Assembly: GCA_029784825.1 (NCBI GenBank)
Contig: JAFMAU010000008.1
Span: 1-64,000, forward strand
DNA: 64,000 bases
Reading direction: 5' to 3'
Origin: Nitrososphaerota archaeon
GTDB taxonomy: Archaea; Thermoproteota; Nitrososphaeria; Nitrososphaerales; UBA183
Under the pieces are notes generated by a model. That model did no database searches, was not told the origin of the DNA, and saw only the letters and a list, made by a program, of their open reading frames with translations. This document shows, piece after piece, positions 25,152-33,689 of this stretch. The translations under genes and the position numbers were made by a program. Every line of letters starts with the position of its first letter. The stretch's first letter is position 1.

Positions 25152-25622
25152 ATGCGCTTCAGGGTCACACGCGCGAAACCCATCGACATCGAGCTCCTCG
25201 TCGAGCACCGGCTGAACATGTGGCGCGAGATCCGCCCCGAGTTTAGGAAGAAGATCGACAGGTCCGCATCCTATACCCAAGATTGGATAAGGAGGAAACT
25301 CTCTAGCGGGGAACTGGTTGGGTTCATCGCAAAGACTGCAGACGGGAAGGCGGCAGGCAGCGGCTGCGTCTGGCTCAGAGAAGAGCCTCCAAGGCCCGCC
25401 AACCCATTGCACGTCGTCCCGTACCTGATGTCGATGTACACGGTAAAGGAGTTCAGGAGAAAGGGGGTGGCCAAGGCCGTCTTGAGACAAGCGGTCAGGT
25501 GGAGCAGAGCGCATCACCACGAACGGATCGTTCTTCACGCCTCCGACGACGGCAGGCATCTGTACGAAGAGTTCGGTTTCGCTCCCGGACGAGAAATGAG
25601 GCTGATGCTCAATCTCCAATGA
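25152..25622 (+). CDS. GNAT-family acetyltransferase
   Basis: 156 residues. The acetyl-CoA pyrophosphate loop is seen in VKEFRRKGVAKAVLRQAVRW (Q/RxxGxA pattern). LMSMYTV precedes it, and LHASDDGRHLYEEFGF supplies the C-terminal motif B. The substrate is not predictable. Tight coupling to the thioesterase gene suggests they share acyl- or acetyl-CoA metabolism, but this is inference. Confidence 0.85.
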   Translation: MRFRVTRAKPIDIELLVEHRLNMWREIRPEFRKKIDRSASYTQDWIRRKLSSGELVGFIAKTADGKAAGSGCVWLREEPPRPANPLHVVPYLMSMYTVKEFRRKGVAKAVLRQAVRWSRAHHHERIVLHASDDGRHLYEEFGFAPGREMRLMLNLQ

Positions 25623-25794
25623 GAGATTGAAACGATTGTGCGACCTTTCCTGAAATTTCGTTTGCCGGCGTAGGTTCAGATTCCCAGCTAACCGGCAGAG
25701 ATGAGCCGCCTCACGCACGGAAAGGTAGGCCGTCCCCCGGCGTCCACCGGCTGTACGCTTTTACTCACGTGGTCTCCATCCCATCCGACAACAA

Positions 25795-25974
25795 TTGGAA
25801 GGCTACGCATTCAGATGCAGCGACGTCGGCATGAAGTGCGGCTTCGAAGTGAAAGGGGCCTCGTCCCGCGACGAGGTAATGCAGGTCGCGTCCGTCCACG
25901 CGAAGACCACCCACAACATGCAGACGATTCCGCCCGACCTCGTCCAGAAGGTCAGCTCGGCCATTCGAAGCTAA
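25795..25974 (+). CDS. DUF1059 small protein
   Basis: 59 residues, below common gene-calling limits. It reads EGYAFRCSDVGMKCGFEV, then SSRDEVMQVASVHAKTTHNM and ends PPDLVQKVSSAIRS. This is the DUF1059 pattern of a Cys pair, then His residues in a helix, suggesting a small metal-binding protein. TTG start with GCTTTTACTC about 32 bp upstream. It stands alone between the GNAT gene and a membrane protein gene. Confidence 0.8.
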   Translation: MEGYAFRCSDVGMKCGFEVKGASSRDEVMQVASVHAKTTHNMQTIPPDLVQKVSSAIRS

Positions 25975-26023
25975 GCTGACCGCCCTGCCTTTTTCTGACA
26001 GAATCGCATTTGAATCACCCTGG

Positions 26024-27025
26024 ATGCCCAGCGGCGGCGTGGGCGTCACACGGAGGGCCGAGCCGTTTGCGCTCCTGAAGTCTCACCCGGTCGTTTTCCT
26101 ACTTCTCCTTACTCCCGGGATTCCAGAGTATCTCTCGGGGTCGAGCGCGGTCAGCGCATTGTTGCTCAACCCAGCCCTCTTCGTCTTCCAGGCGCTCGCG
26201 AACCTGGGGCTCTATGGGTCGGGCGCCCTGCTCATACGCGAAGCGAAGGTCAGGTGGAACAAGGGGTGGGGAACCGTGCTCCTTCTCGGGGGAGCGTACG
26301 GCATACTCGAAGAGGGGGTAGCCCTCAGCACGCTCTTTAACCCAAACGCAGGGCCTGTGGGTTCCCTCGGCATCTACGGCCACTGGCTGGGGGTGAATTG
26401 GATCTGGCTCGCCGGGATAGTTCCTTTCCACGCAGTATTCAGCATCTCACTGCCGATTTACCTCATGGGATTGGCTCTTCCGGAGACCTCAGGGCGAAGC
26501 CTGGTGAACGGGAAGCGGGTGGCCATCACTTCCGCGGTCCTGGCGGTCGACGTGCTCCTCCTGATGGCCGTGGTCAACCACACGACCGGGTACTGGATGG
26601 GTTCGACCATTCTGGTTGGCAGCCTTGCTTCAATAGCGGTCCTGGTCTGGGCTGCCTGCCGCGTCCCTGCCGACCTCCTGACGCTTGGTGCGGGAAACAA
26701 GGCGGTGTCCAACAGGGCCCTGGCCGCGATCGGGCTCTCGTTCTTCCCTGCGATTCTTCTCTCCGAGGGCCTTCCACAGGGTGCAGGGGTCCCGCCTTCA
26801 GTCGACTTCGCGCTGGTCCTGCTGGTGCAGGCCCTATACCCGGTCTACCTCACAAGACGATCATGGCCTCAAAGGGGGACCATCTCCCTCGCTCTCGGCC
26901 TCATCATTCCGATCGCCGTCTTCGGGCTCATTTCGCAACTCGGGCTTCCCCTAGTGCTCCTAGCAGACGCAGCGATCTTCCTCCTGTTCAAGAGGCTGTG
27001 GCGGCAGACTTTTTGTCCCTGCTGA
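26024..27025 (+). CDS. Polytopic membrane protein, unknown family
   Basis: 333 residues with about nine hydrophobic helices, for example PVVFLLLLTPGIPEYLSG, VLLLGGAYGILEEGVALST, ITSAVLAVDVLLLMAVV and ISLALGLIIPIAVFGLI. The GILEEG sequence inside a helix recalls the paired glutamates of CPBP/CAAX-type intramembrane proteases. The accompanying FxxxR and His motifs are not obvious, so I do not assign it. The next gene begins 17 bp after it. Confidence 0.68.
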   Translation: MPSGGVGVTRRAEPFALLKSHPVVFLLLLTPGIPEYLSGSSAVSALLLNPALFVFQALANLGLYGSGALLIREAKVRWNKGWGTVLLLGGAYGILEEGVALSTLFNPNAGPVGSLGIYGHWLGVNWIWLAGIVPFHAVFSISLPIYLMGLALPETSGRSLVNGKRVAITSAVLAVDVLLLMAVVNHTTGYWMGSTILVGSLASIAVLVWAACRVPADLLTLGAGNKAVSNRALAAIGLSFFPAILLSEGLPQGAGVPPSVDFALVLLVQALYPVYLTRRSWPQRGTISLALGLIIPIAVFGLISQLGLPLVLLADAAIFLLFKRLWRQTFCPC

Positions 27026-27041
27026 GGTCGGGATCTTCGCC

Positions 27042-27794
27042 TTGACCCTCGCCACCGTTCGGAGGTTTTCAAAGAGAGCGGATTCGTACGCCAGGTACAG
27101 GCCTGGTTACCCCCCCGCGGTGCTCTCTGTGCTTAGGAAGGAAATCGGCCTCGGCGGCCGGGACGTCGTCGCGGACATCGGCTCGGGGACCGGCCTGCTT
27201 TCGCGCCTCTTCCTTGAGAACGGAAACAGGGTGTACGGGGTCGAGCCGAACGGCAGGATGAGGTCTTACGCCGAGAAGGCACTCGGAAGCTTCAAGAATT
27301 TCACAAGCGTGCCAGGGACCGCGGAGCGCACGACCATCCGGGCAGGAGCCATCGACCTGGTCGCAGTGGGCCAGGCCCTCCACTGGTTCGACAACCTCAG
27401 CGCGAAGGCAGAGTTCTCGAGGATCGCGAAACCAGGCGGCCATCTCTGCGTAGTGTACAACGAGAGGGGGGACGACGGACTGGGCCGCACGTATGGCAGG
27501 CTGATCAGAAAGCACGAGACAGACCGGCCGAGGGTCCTGCACACGGGCGCCAGGCGAAGGGCGAAGTTCTTCAAGGATGGAGAGTATTCCAAGTCCACTG
27601 TCCCGAACGGGCAGGTGCTGGACTTCGAAGGGTTTCTAGGCCGTCTCGTTTCGAACTCATTCATGCCCTTCCCAGATGAGGCTGGCTTCGTCGAACTAAG
27701 AGCAGATGCAGCGGAAGCATTCGAGAGGTTCAGCTCCGGCGGAAAGGTCACCCTCCGCTACAGGACCGACATCTTCATCGGCAGGATTCCGTAA
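27042..27794 (+). CDS. Class I SAM-dependent methyltransferase
   Basis: 250 residues, TTG start. RRFSKRADSYARYRPGYP opens the protein, then motif I VVADIGSGTGLLSRLF (about residues 42-57), motif II VYGVEPNGRMR, and motif IV VAVGQALHWFD. The AxxYxxxRPxYP start and the QAxHWFD motif are typical of the UbiE/Trm9-like methyltransferase_11 group. Substrate unknown. Confidence 0.87.
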   Translation: MTLATVRRFSKRADSYARYRPGYPPAVLSVLRKEIGLGGRDVVADIGSGTGLLSRLFLENGNRVYGVEPNGRMRSYAEKALGSFKNFTSVPGTAERTTIRAGAIDLVAVGQALHWFDNLSAKAEFSRIAKPGGHLCVVYNERGDDGLGRTYGRLIRKHETDRPRVLHTGARRRAKFFKDGEYSKSTVPNGQVLDFEGFLGRLVSNSFMPFPDEAGFVELRADAAEAFERFSSGGKVTLRYRTDIFIGRIP

Positions 27795-27900
27795 CCCTCG
27801 ACATGGTCCCGAAGCAACGGGGTTCTCCAGGTTCGGGATGCGCATGCGCCGAGATGGTCGACACCCAAGGTCCGGGCACGTTTTTGGAGGAGTCCCTGGC

Positions 27901-28854
27901 TTGGGAAAGGTGACCCTCCCAGGCCTGAAGGACGTCGAGCGGGCGGCGGATAGGATAGCAGGCGTAGCCAGCAGGACGCCGCTTGTGGAGTCCCCAGCGC
28001 TTTCCAAGATCGCTGGGCGCCAGGTGTACCTGAAGCTGGAGTGTTTCCAGCCCATCAAGGTCTTCAAGATCAGGGGCGCTTACAACAAGACCTCCCAGGC
28101 GAGGGAGAGGAGCGTCGTGGCCGCGTCTTCTGGGAACCATGGGATCGCGGTGGCCTACAGCTCCCGCCTGCTCGGCAAGAAGTGCACCGTGGTCGTCCCC
28201 GAGACCATCGTCAGAGAGAAGGAGGAGGCTATCCTGGAGTACGGTGCCGACGTGGTGAAGGCGGGAAGGTTGAGCAGCGAGCGGGAGGCGAAGGCCAGGG
28301 AGATCGCAAGGGCGACGGGCTCTGCGTTCGTGCACCCGTTCAACGACCCGGAGATCATCGCCGGCCAGGGGACATGCGGGCTGGAAATATCAGACCAGCT
28401 GGAAGGGTTCGACTCGGTGATAGTCCCAGTTGGGGGAGGGGGACTGATATCGGGCATCGCCATCGCCCTAAAGGGGAGGAACCCAAGAGTGAAGATATTC
28501 GGGGTCGAACCCAGTGCGGCCCCGAAGCTCACGGGCGCGCTCGACGCCAGGAAGGTGGTCACAGTCCCCTCTCCGGTTTCCATGGCTGACGGGCTGATCC
28601 CCTCTGCCCTAGGGGAACTGACGTTCGAAGCCTGCTCCCGCTACGTCGACGGCGCGTTCACCGCCTCTGAGGATGAAATCTTCAAAGCGACAAAGGTCAT
28701 GATAAGGAACGCCGGATTCCTGGCAGAACCGTCGGGGGCCGCCCCCCTTGTCCCCCTGATGTCTAACACGGAAAGCCTGGGGGAGAAGGTCGTCGCCGTC
28801 GTCTCAGGTGGGAACATCTCACGCGACCTTCTGGCTAGGATCCTTTCGTCGTAG
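27901..28854 (+). CDS. PLP-dependent threonine dehydratase/serine racemase-like enzyme
   Basis: 317 residues, fold type II. The PLP lysine is K56 in VFKIRGAYN. The phosphate-binding loop is VPVGGGGLISGI, and SSGNHGIAVAYSSRL binds substrate. It lacks the C-terminal ACT domain of biosynthetic IlvA, so it resembles catabolic threonine dehydratase or serine racemase, deaminating threonine/serine to 2-oxoacids. Starts TTG 27901 or GTG 27910 are both compatible with the TATA-like CGTTTTTGG at 27878. The open frame to 27706 is spurious upstream. Confidence 0.88.
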   Translation: MGKVTLPGLKDVERAADRIAGVASRTPLVESPALSKIAGRQVYLKLECFQPIKVFKIRGAYNKTSQARERSVVAASSGNHGIAVAYSSRLLGKKCTVVVPETIVREKEEAILEYGADVVKAGRLSSEREAKAREIARATGSAFVHPFNDPEIIAGQGTCGLEISDQLEGFDSVIVPVGGGGLISGIAIALKGRNPRVKIFGVEPSAAPKLTGALDARKVVTVPSPVSMADGLIPSALGELTFEACSRYVDGAFTASEDEIFKATKVMIRNAGFLAEPSGAAPLVPLMSNTESLGEKVVAVVSGGNISRDLLARILSS

Positions 28855-28905
28855 CCCCTGGTCCAGTCGCAAGGGACTTATGCGGGCGCCGCGGGCCGCG
28901 AATTC

Positions 28906-29397
28906 GTGTACGTCAAGAGCCTAGTGGTCTTCGTCCTTTGCACAGCCTTGGTGGTGGGAGTGGCCGTCGTGCTCAACTACGAGGCGGCGACCGTGGGAAC
29001 CCAAATACAGTCTCTCCCCACGACGAAGGCCACCTGTTCCTCCAGCGACGTCTCATGCCCTCGCTTCTTGCTGGTGTCCTTCAGCCTCCGCGTCCAGAAC
29101 ACCACCGACCAGCTCGGGATCGCCAACCCCGCCTTTCTTTCATTGGTGTTCAACGTGACGGGGGCCGCTCCCCTCGCCAGCGTCCATCTCTACGTCGGCA
29201 ACTCCTCTGCGGGCGTCGTCCAGGGACCCTTCGCGCCAGGGATCAACCAGATAGTCAACCTCACTCTCTCGGCTACCGTTTCGGTGGTCCCGGGGAGGTC
29301 TTACGTGGTCAGCGTCGAAGGAGTCAACGGCGGCGGCGACTATGTCATCAAGTCTGAACAAGTGACCGCCGAGGGCCAGGTCCCCTATACCACATAG
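28906..29397 (+). CDS. Membrane-anchored extracytoplasmic protein
   Basis: 163 residues, GTG start with GACTTATGC about 28 bp upstream. A single N-terminal helix (SLVVFVLCTALVVGVAVVLN) is a signal anchor. It is followed by a Ser/Thr/Val-rich beta domain (LVSFSLRVQNTTDQLGIANP, VTGAAPLASVHLYVGNSSAG). One Cys pair occurs in TCSSSDVSC. Probably on the cell surface. Unknown function. Confidence 0.68.
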   Translation: MYVKSLVVFVLCTALVVGVAVVLNYEAATVGTQIQSLPTTKATCSSSDVSCPRFLLVSFSLRVQNTTDQLGIANPAFLSLVFNVTGAAPLASVHLYVGNSSAGVVQGPFAPGINQIVNLTLSATVSVVPGRSYVVSVEGVNGGGDYVIKSEQVTAEGQVPYTT

Positions 29398-29431
29398 GGA
29401 CTTTCGGTCCAGACCCTCGCTTCCTCCCCGC

Positions 29432-29437
29432 TAAATA
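29432..29437 (+). promoter_or_regulatory. TATA box of the 51-residue gene
   Basis: TAAATA within CCGCTAAATACA, centred 26.5 bp before the ATG at 29461. The same CCGCTAAATAC element and spacing stand before the exported protein gene at 46198. Confidence 0.6.
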
Positions 29438-29460
29438 CACCGCTGACGCCCAAGCACTAG

Positions 29461-29616
29461 ATGAACTTCGGCCTGACCGCCGCCCTGCAGGAGCTCGCGT
29501 CATTCCTCCAGTCAGCTGCCATGGCCGTCCCCATGTCACAGCTCACCTTCGCCTCTTGGCTTGTAATCGCCATCTGCGGATTGTCCAGGACGCACGGTGC
29601 CGTTCAACGACACTGA
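29461..29616 (+). CDS. Small membrane-associated peptide
   Basis: 51 residues, too short for routine gene calling. The ATG sits exactly at leaderless distance from a strong TATA box, the main reason to believe it. The peptide has an amphipathic helix (LTAALQELASFLQSAAMAV) and a short hydrophobic stretch (FASWLVIAICGL), then a basic end. No family recognised. Confidence 0.45.
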   Translation: MNFGLTAALQELASFLQSAAMAVPMSQLTFASWLVIAICGLSRTHGAVQRH

Positions 29617-29664
29617 ACGGCTTCTCCCCTCCCTTTCAAAAACGTCGTTTCAATAATCCAGCAG

Positions 29665-30087
29665 TTGATAGGACGCGCGTTGATCAGCGGGTTAAAGCGA
29701 AGGCTGAGGCCGGCGGAAGAGCAGTCATGGGACGCCGACCAAGCGCTTGGGCCTGAAGCCGAAGAGGGCCCAGACCCCGTAATGGAAGATGCCGTCTTGG
29801 AGACCAGTGATCCGGTCCCAGGGTTCTCACCCGACGACGGGGATCCGGTGGAATACTACAAGGGGATCGTGAAGACAGCGATTGAAAACGGCGGAAGGTA
29901 CCGGGAGCATCAGATCCCAGTACCATGGCTGAGAATGATACTTGCAGGCCTCGAGTCAAGGAACATCGACCTCGACAAGATGTGGTTCGAGACGGACTGG
30001 GATGCTTCCTCTCTCGCGCCCGCCGAGGTCCCACCCTATCGAGAAGTCTTCCCTACAGAGGAAGACAGGTTCGCCGGGCTGAAATAG
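29665..30087 (+). CDS. Hypothetical acidic protein
   Basis: 140 residues, TTG start with TTTCAATAATCC about 17 bp upstream. The N-terminus is basic (RALISGLKRRLRP). The middle is acidic and probably disordered. The C-terminus has aromatic residues (PVPWLRMILAGLESRNIDLD, MWFETDWDAS). Not recognised. Confidence 0.5.
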   Translation: MIGRALISGLKRRLRPAEEQSWDADQALGPEAEEGPDPVMEDAVLETSDPVPGFSPDDGDPVEYYKGIVKTAIENGGRYREHQIPVPWLRMILAGLESRNIDLDKMWFETDWDASSLAPAEVPPYREVFPTEEDRFAGLK

Positions 30088-30524
30088 GCAGCCCTCGGAA
30101 GTCAGGTCCGCAGCGCGAGCCCATTGGGAGTCCGAAGTGTCCGGTACACTTTCTGCACCGGGAACGGTCTGACAAGATTCCACCTTCGCCTGAAGGTGTA
30201 TACGTCAGCCCGGCCCCCCAGCAGCGGCCCTCCGTGAAGTGATGGCTCCCTCCCAGGATTGGTGTGAATCCGGCCTGACATGGAAGAAACTTTGCTAACA
30301 ATCTTCCTGGCGGGCGCGGCAAGACTGCCCCGCGCACACTACTGCATCCAACTCTTGACACCCGCGCGCCTTTGGCGAGCGATGGAACTACCGGCCCGGA
30401 AAATGTACTTCGCCCGCACATTAATGCGTGGTGCTGAACTTCCAGCGGAAGGGAACCGGGCGCGAAGGGGTATTTCATTAAAAGCCATACGAAAGTAGAC
30501 CCAGCCGGAACGTGAACTTCTCAG
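30088..30524 (+). other. Intergenic stretch without a convincing gene
   Basis: 437 bp with lower GC and codon patterns unlike the neighbours. It contains a 7-bp hairpin CACCTTC-GCCT-GAAGGTG (30181-30198) and, at its end, the promoter ATTTCATTAAAAG (30472-30484) of the antiporter gene. A 72-codon open frame at 30280-30498 has atypical codon use and no promoter, and I do not call it. The region may hold a decayed gene or an untranslated RNA. Confidence 0.4.
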
Positions 30525-32159
30525 TTGGCGATTCTCGCTAGCCTGCCTGAGACGGTATCCTCGCTCGCGTACCTGGGCATTTTGCTCATCGCCGCCAAGC
30601 TCGGCGAGGAAGCTTTCCGGAAGGTAGGCCTCATCCCCTTCGTCGGGGCCATACTGGTCGGCACGCTGCTCGGCCCCGGGGTCTTCAACGTAGTCGATGT
30701 GCTGCCGACGATCACACTATTCGTATCAATCGGAATCGACTTTCTCCTGTTCGTAAGCGGAGCCGAAGAGTTCGAGGCCGGGCGGCTCCGGGGGGTCCTC
30801 GCCAGGAAGACCTCTCTGCTGGTCGCCCTGGCACAGTTTCTGGTCCGATTCCTCGCAATCACCACGATATCCTACTTCCTATTCGGCCAGGTGACCGAGG
30901 CCCTCGTCATAGGCATCGTGGCCGGGATGAGCAGCGCAGGGCCGCTGTCAAGACTCCTCACCGACACAGGCCTATCCAGGACTGACGAAGGGACTGCGAT
31001 ATTCTCCCAGGTGCTCGTCATAGAGGTCTCCGCCGTCGTCCTCTACTCATTCGTCTTCGATTTGGCGGGAAAGGCCATCACCCTCCTGTCCGTCGCCACA
31101 ACCGCAGGCGAACTCGCAGCGGCCATTCTCGGAATAGTGGTCTTCGGCAGGTATGTCATGGTCCCCCTTCTGGAGAAGGTCGAAGTCCATCTGAAGAGCC
31201 GCGAAGCCGTCTTCGCGATAATCATCTCGATCCTACTTTTGGCAGGCTTCATCGGCCAAATCACCGGCTTCAACGCGGCAATCGTGGCCCTTTTCCTAGG
31301 GCTGCTGATGCAGAGATTCCTCGCTGGCAGGCCGGTCTTGATGGAAAAGCTCCGGGCGTTCACCTACGGGTTCTTCGAGCCAATGTTCTTCGCCGGGCTC
31401 GGACTCTACTTCGTACAGGTCACTCCCTCCCTCATCGTCGCAGGGATGGCCATCTTTGGTGTGGCTCTCGCGTCCGATGCGGCGGTCGGAGCTGCTTCAG
31501 CGGGTTTCTTCCAGGTCGACCGATGGCGGAACGCCTTCGGGACGTGCGTGAATGGAGGAGTCGATGCGGCCCTCCTCGTCTCGGCGTTCACAGCCGGAAC
31601 GGCACTGATAGGCGGCTTCGTATACTCGGCGACCGCGATGGGGATCGCTCTCCTTTCCCTGACCGCCCCCCTCCTATTCAGGCGCCGCGCTGAACTCGTC
31701 ACAATCGACCACGAGGCTGGCACCCAGAGGAAGGTGGTCAAGCAGCACCTTCAGTCGATGACTGCGGCAGAAATCTGCAAGACCCTGCCGTCGGTGGTGG
31801 TCCGCGACGACGAGCCGGTGAAGGACGCATTCAAGACTCTCCTTGAATTCGACGCGCGCGCGGCCATAGTACTCAGGGCGGGAAGGCCGATCGCGACCCT
31901 GCTGATCCGCGACGTTACAAGCCTGACACGGAGGGAGATGGCCGGTATGAAAGTCTCTGATGCTCCGCTGGCTGAGGCGGTGAAGGTGAGGGAAAGCGAA
32001 CCTGGTCTGGACCTCACGACCCTATTCAGGGAGACAAACGTTCCCATAGTCGCCGTCGTCAACGAGAAGGGAGAGATGCTGGGGACGATCTTGGAAAGAG
32101 AAATCCTGAGGAGGTTGGCCGAGTCACTGGAAGACTGGGACGGCGGAGGCGCGGCTTGA
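30525..32159 (+). CDS. Kef-type cation/proton antiporter with C-terminal CBS domains
   Basis: 544 residues. Residues 1-390 are a CPA2 antiporter core with about 12 helices. FVGAILVGTLLGPGVFN, ISIGIDFLLFVSG-like segments and FFEPMFFAGLGLYFVQV are typical of Kef/NapA relatives. Residues about 410-535 form a CBS pair (VVVRDDEPVKDAFKTLLEFD, PIVAVVNEKGEMLGTILERE), which probably senses adenine nucleotides to gate transport. Most Kef proteins use an RCK/TrkA-N domain instead. TTG start, leader about 18 bp. Confidence 0.87.
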   Translation: MAILASLPETVSSLAYLGILLIAAKLGEEAFRKVGLIPFVGAILVGTLLGPGVFNVVDVLPTITLFVSIGIDFLLFVSGAEEFEAGRLRGVLARKTSLLVALAQFLVRFLAITTISYFLFGQVTEALVIGIVAGMSSAGPLSRLLTDTGLSRTDEGTAIFSQVLVIEVSAVVLYSFVFDLAGKAITLLSVATTAGELAAAILGIVVFGRYVMVPLLEKVEVHLKSREAVFAIIISILLLAGFIGQITGFNAAIVALFLGLLMQRFLAGRPVLMEKLRAFTYGFFEPMFFAGLGLYFVQVTPSLIVAGMAIFGVALASDAAVGAASAGFFQVDRWRNAFGTCVNGGVDAALLVSAFTAGTALIGGFVYSATAMGIALLSLTAPLLFRRRAELVTIDHEAGTQRKVVKQHLQSMTAAEICKTLPSVVVRDDEPVKDAFKTLLEFDARAAIVLRAGRPIATLLIRDVTSLTRREMAGMKVSDAPLAEAVKVRESEPGLDLTTLFRETNVPIVAVVNEKGEMLGTILEREILRRLAESLEDWDGGGAA

Positions 32160-32188
32160 CATCGGTCGCAAAAGCGGTCTCATAAGGC

Positions 32189-32932
32189 TCAATAGTTCAT
32201 CGTCCTCCTGTAAAGGAGGAAACCGACCGCCATAAGCGCGCACGAGAGCGCGGTCAGGGGGACGAAGAGGGCGAAGTTGACCGTGCCCGTCTGCAGCGCC
32301 CTGAACGACTGCACCGCCCATGTCATCGGGTTGAACGAGGAGACTGCCGCCACCGCGGGTGGAAGGATGCTCGAGGGATAGAACTGGGTGCTGAAGAAGG
32401 ACAGGTAGACCTGGACCGTGCTCCTCACCGTGGCGAAGAGCTCCAGGCTGTTGGCCAGGGAGGCAGCGGCGACGGAGAGTCCGGCGACGGCGCCCGAGTA
32501 CACGAACATGATCAGGAGCCCGACAAGGAAGAGGTCGAACGACAGGCCGTAAAGCAGCCCGATGACGATCGTCCCCGGTAGGACCGTGACCACAGTCCTG
32601 AGCATCCCGGAAAAGAGCCTCGACACCGCGAACGTGTTCTTCCCGACCGGAAGGGTCAGCAGGTACTGCTGCGTGTCCTGGATTATCCTCTCCCTCCAGA
32701 CGTCCCTCCCGGACTGGAAGGCGGCGACGGTGGCGGTGATGAGATTCGCTCCGGGCGCGATGTAAAGGAAGTAGCTGAACCCGAGGTTCCTGATCATGGC
32801 CCCCAGGCTCAGCCCTGAAACCCCGAGGTCGATCATGAAGTTCACGAACATGATCACGAGCATGTACTTGTCGGCGAAGAAGATCCGGAAGTCACGCTCG
32901 ACGACGGTGGTGGCCTTACTCGAACTTCCCAC
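32189..32932 (-). CDS. ABC-2 type transporter permease (second)
   Basis: 247 residues, six hydrophobic helices including YMLVIMFVNFMIDLGVSG, VVTVLPGTIVIGLLYGLSF and LIMFVYSGAVAGLSVAAASL. The cytoplasmic loop IIQDTQQYLLTLPVGKNTF and the late SFNPMTWAVQSFRAL are hallmarks of ABC-2 exporters. Its start lies 17 bp inside the upstream permease gene. It forms an exporter with the two preceding gene products. Confidence 0.87.
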   Translation of the reverse strand: MGSSSKATTVVERDFRIFFADKYMLVIMFVNFMIDLGVSGLSLGAMIRNLGFSYFLYIAPGANLITATVAAFQSGRDVWRERIIQDTQQYLLTLPVGKNTFAVSRLFSGMLRTVVTVLPGTIVIGLLYGLSFDLFLVGLLIMFVYSGAVAGLSVAAASLANSLELFATVRSTVQVYLSFFSTQFYPSSILPPAVAAVSSFNPMTWAVQSFRALQTGTVNFALFVPLTALSCALMAVGFLLYRRTMNY

Positions 32933-33689
32933 CCTCTATCTTCCTGAAGAGGAAGGCGCTCCCAAGCCCGAAGAAGACGCCCACGAACAGCAGGAGTACG
33001 ACGACCTCGTAGGTCCCGGCAGAATATCCCTGGAGGAAAATCGCCCTGACTATGTCCGAAGCCGAAGTCACCGGGGAGTAGGTGGCCACGGGCTGCAGGG
33101 CCTTCGGCATGTACGCCAGGGGGTAGATCGCGGCGCTGACCCTCACAGTGGCCAGTTCGGCGAGCGCGATCATGATGTCGAACCTGTTGGCGTTCCTGAT
33201 CAGCATCGCGAGCGTGATGGAGAGCCCAGAAATCCCCGTGGCCAGGACGAAGATCACCAGGAGGGAGCCGACGACCCCTGCAGCGGAGAAATAGCCGTCG
33301 AGGTACGCCACCAGGATCATCATCGGGGTGACGTAGATCAGCCCCCGCACGGCCCCGCCGAGGGCCCTCCCGATCACGAAGAGGGAATGACCGAACGGGA
33401 GGCTCAGAAGGTAATCGAGGAGCCCCATCTCCTCTTCCTCGAAGAGGTCTTCGCCGATGATGAACGCAATGGACGTGATGGTCGAGACTACGGCGCCGAC
33501 AGAGTAGAAGTCGAAGTAGTCGAAGCCGAGTGACGTCGCAAGCTTGGTTACGAGGACAGCGAAGACGAAGAGTTGTATCAGGAAGAACGCCGTCCTGTTG
33601 ATGAGGATCCAAGGGGACTTCAGAAGCGTCCTCAGGTCCCTCTCGATCAGCACCCATATGACGAAGAGGGGGGATGGCTTTGCGCTCAC
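32916..33689 (-). CDS. ABC-2 type transporter permease (first)
   Basis: 257 residues with six hydrophobic helices. It has EEEEMGLLDYLLSLPFGHSL after helix 2, equivalent to the loop in the second permease, and YSPVTSASDIVRAIFLQGY near the end. It is homologous in layout to the second permease, so the transporter is probably a heterodimer. It overlaps the ATPase gene by 4 bp (ATGA), indicating translational coupling. Confidence 0.87.
   Translation of the reverse strand: MSAKPSPLFVIWVLIERDLRTLLKSPWILINRTAFFLIQLFVFAVLVTKLATSLGFDYFDFYSVGAVVSTITSIAFIIGEDLFEEEEMGLLDYLLSLPFGHSLFVIGRALGGAVRGLIYVTPMMILVAYLDGYFSAAGVVGSLLVIFVLATGISGLSITLAMLIRNANRFDIMIALAELATVRVSAAIYPLAYMPKALQPVATYSPVTSASDIVRAIFLQGYSAGTYEVVVLLLFVGVFFGLGSAFLFRKIEGGKFE

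Noticed and set aside
25660..25700. tRNA T-arm-like GGTTCAGATTCC
   Set aside because: Flanking bases do not form the T stem, and no anticodon or acceptor stem could be built.
30235..30285. Cobalamin-riboswitch-like sequence GGTGTGAATCCGG
   Set aside because: The other required conserved elements (GCCACTG and the B12 box) are missing, and the following gene is an antiporter.
30280..30498. 72-codon open frame
   Set aside because: Codon use is unlike neighbouring genes, no promoter at leaderless distance, no recognisable motif.
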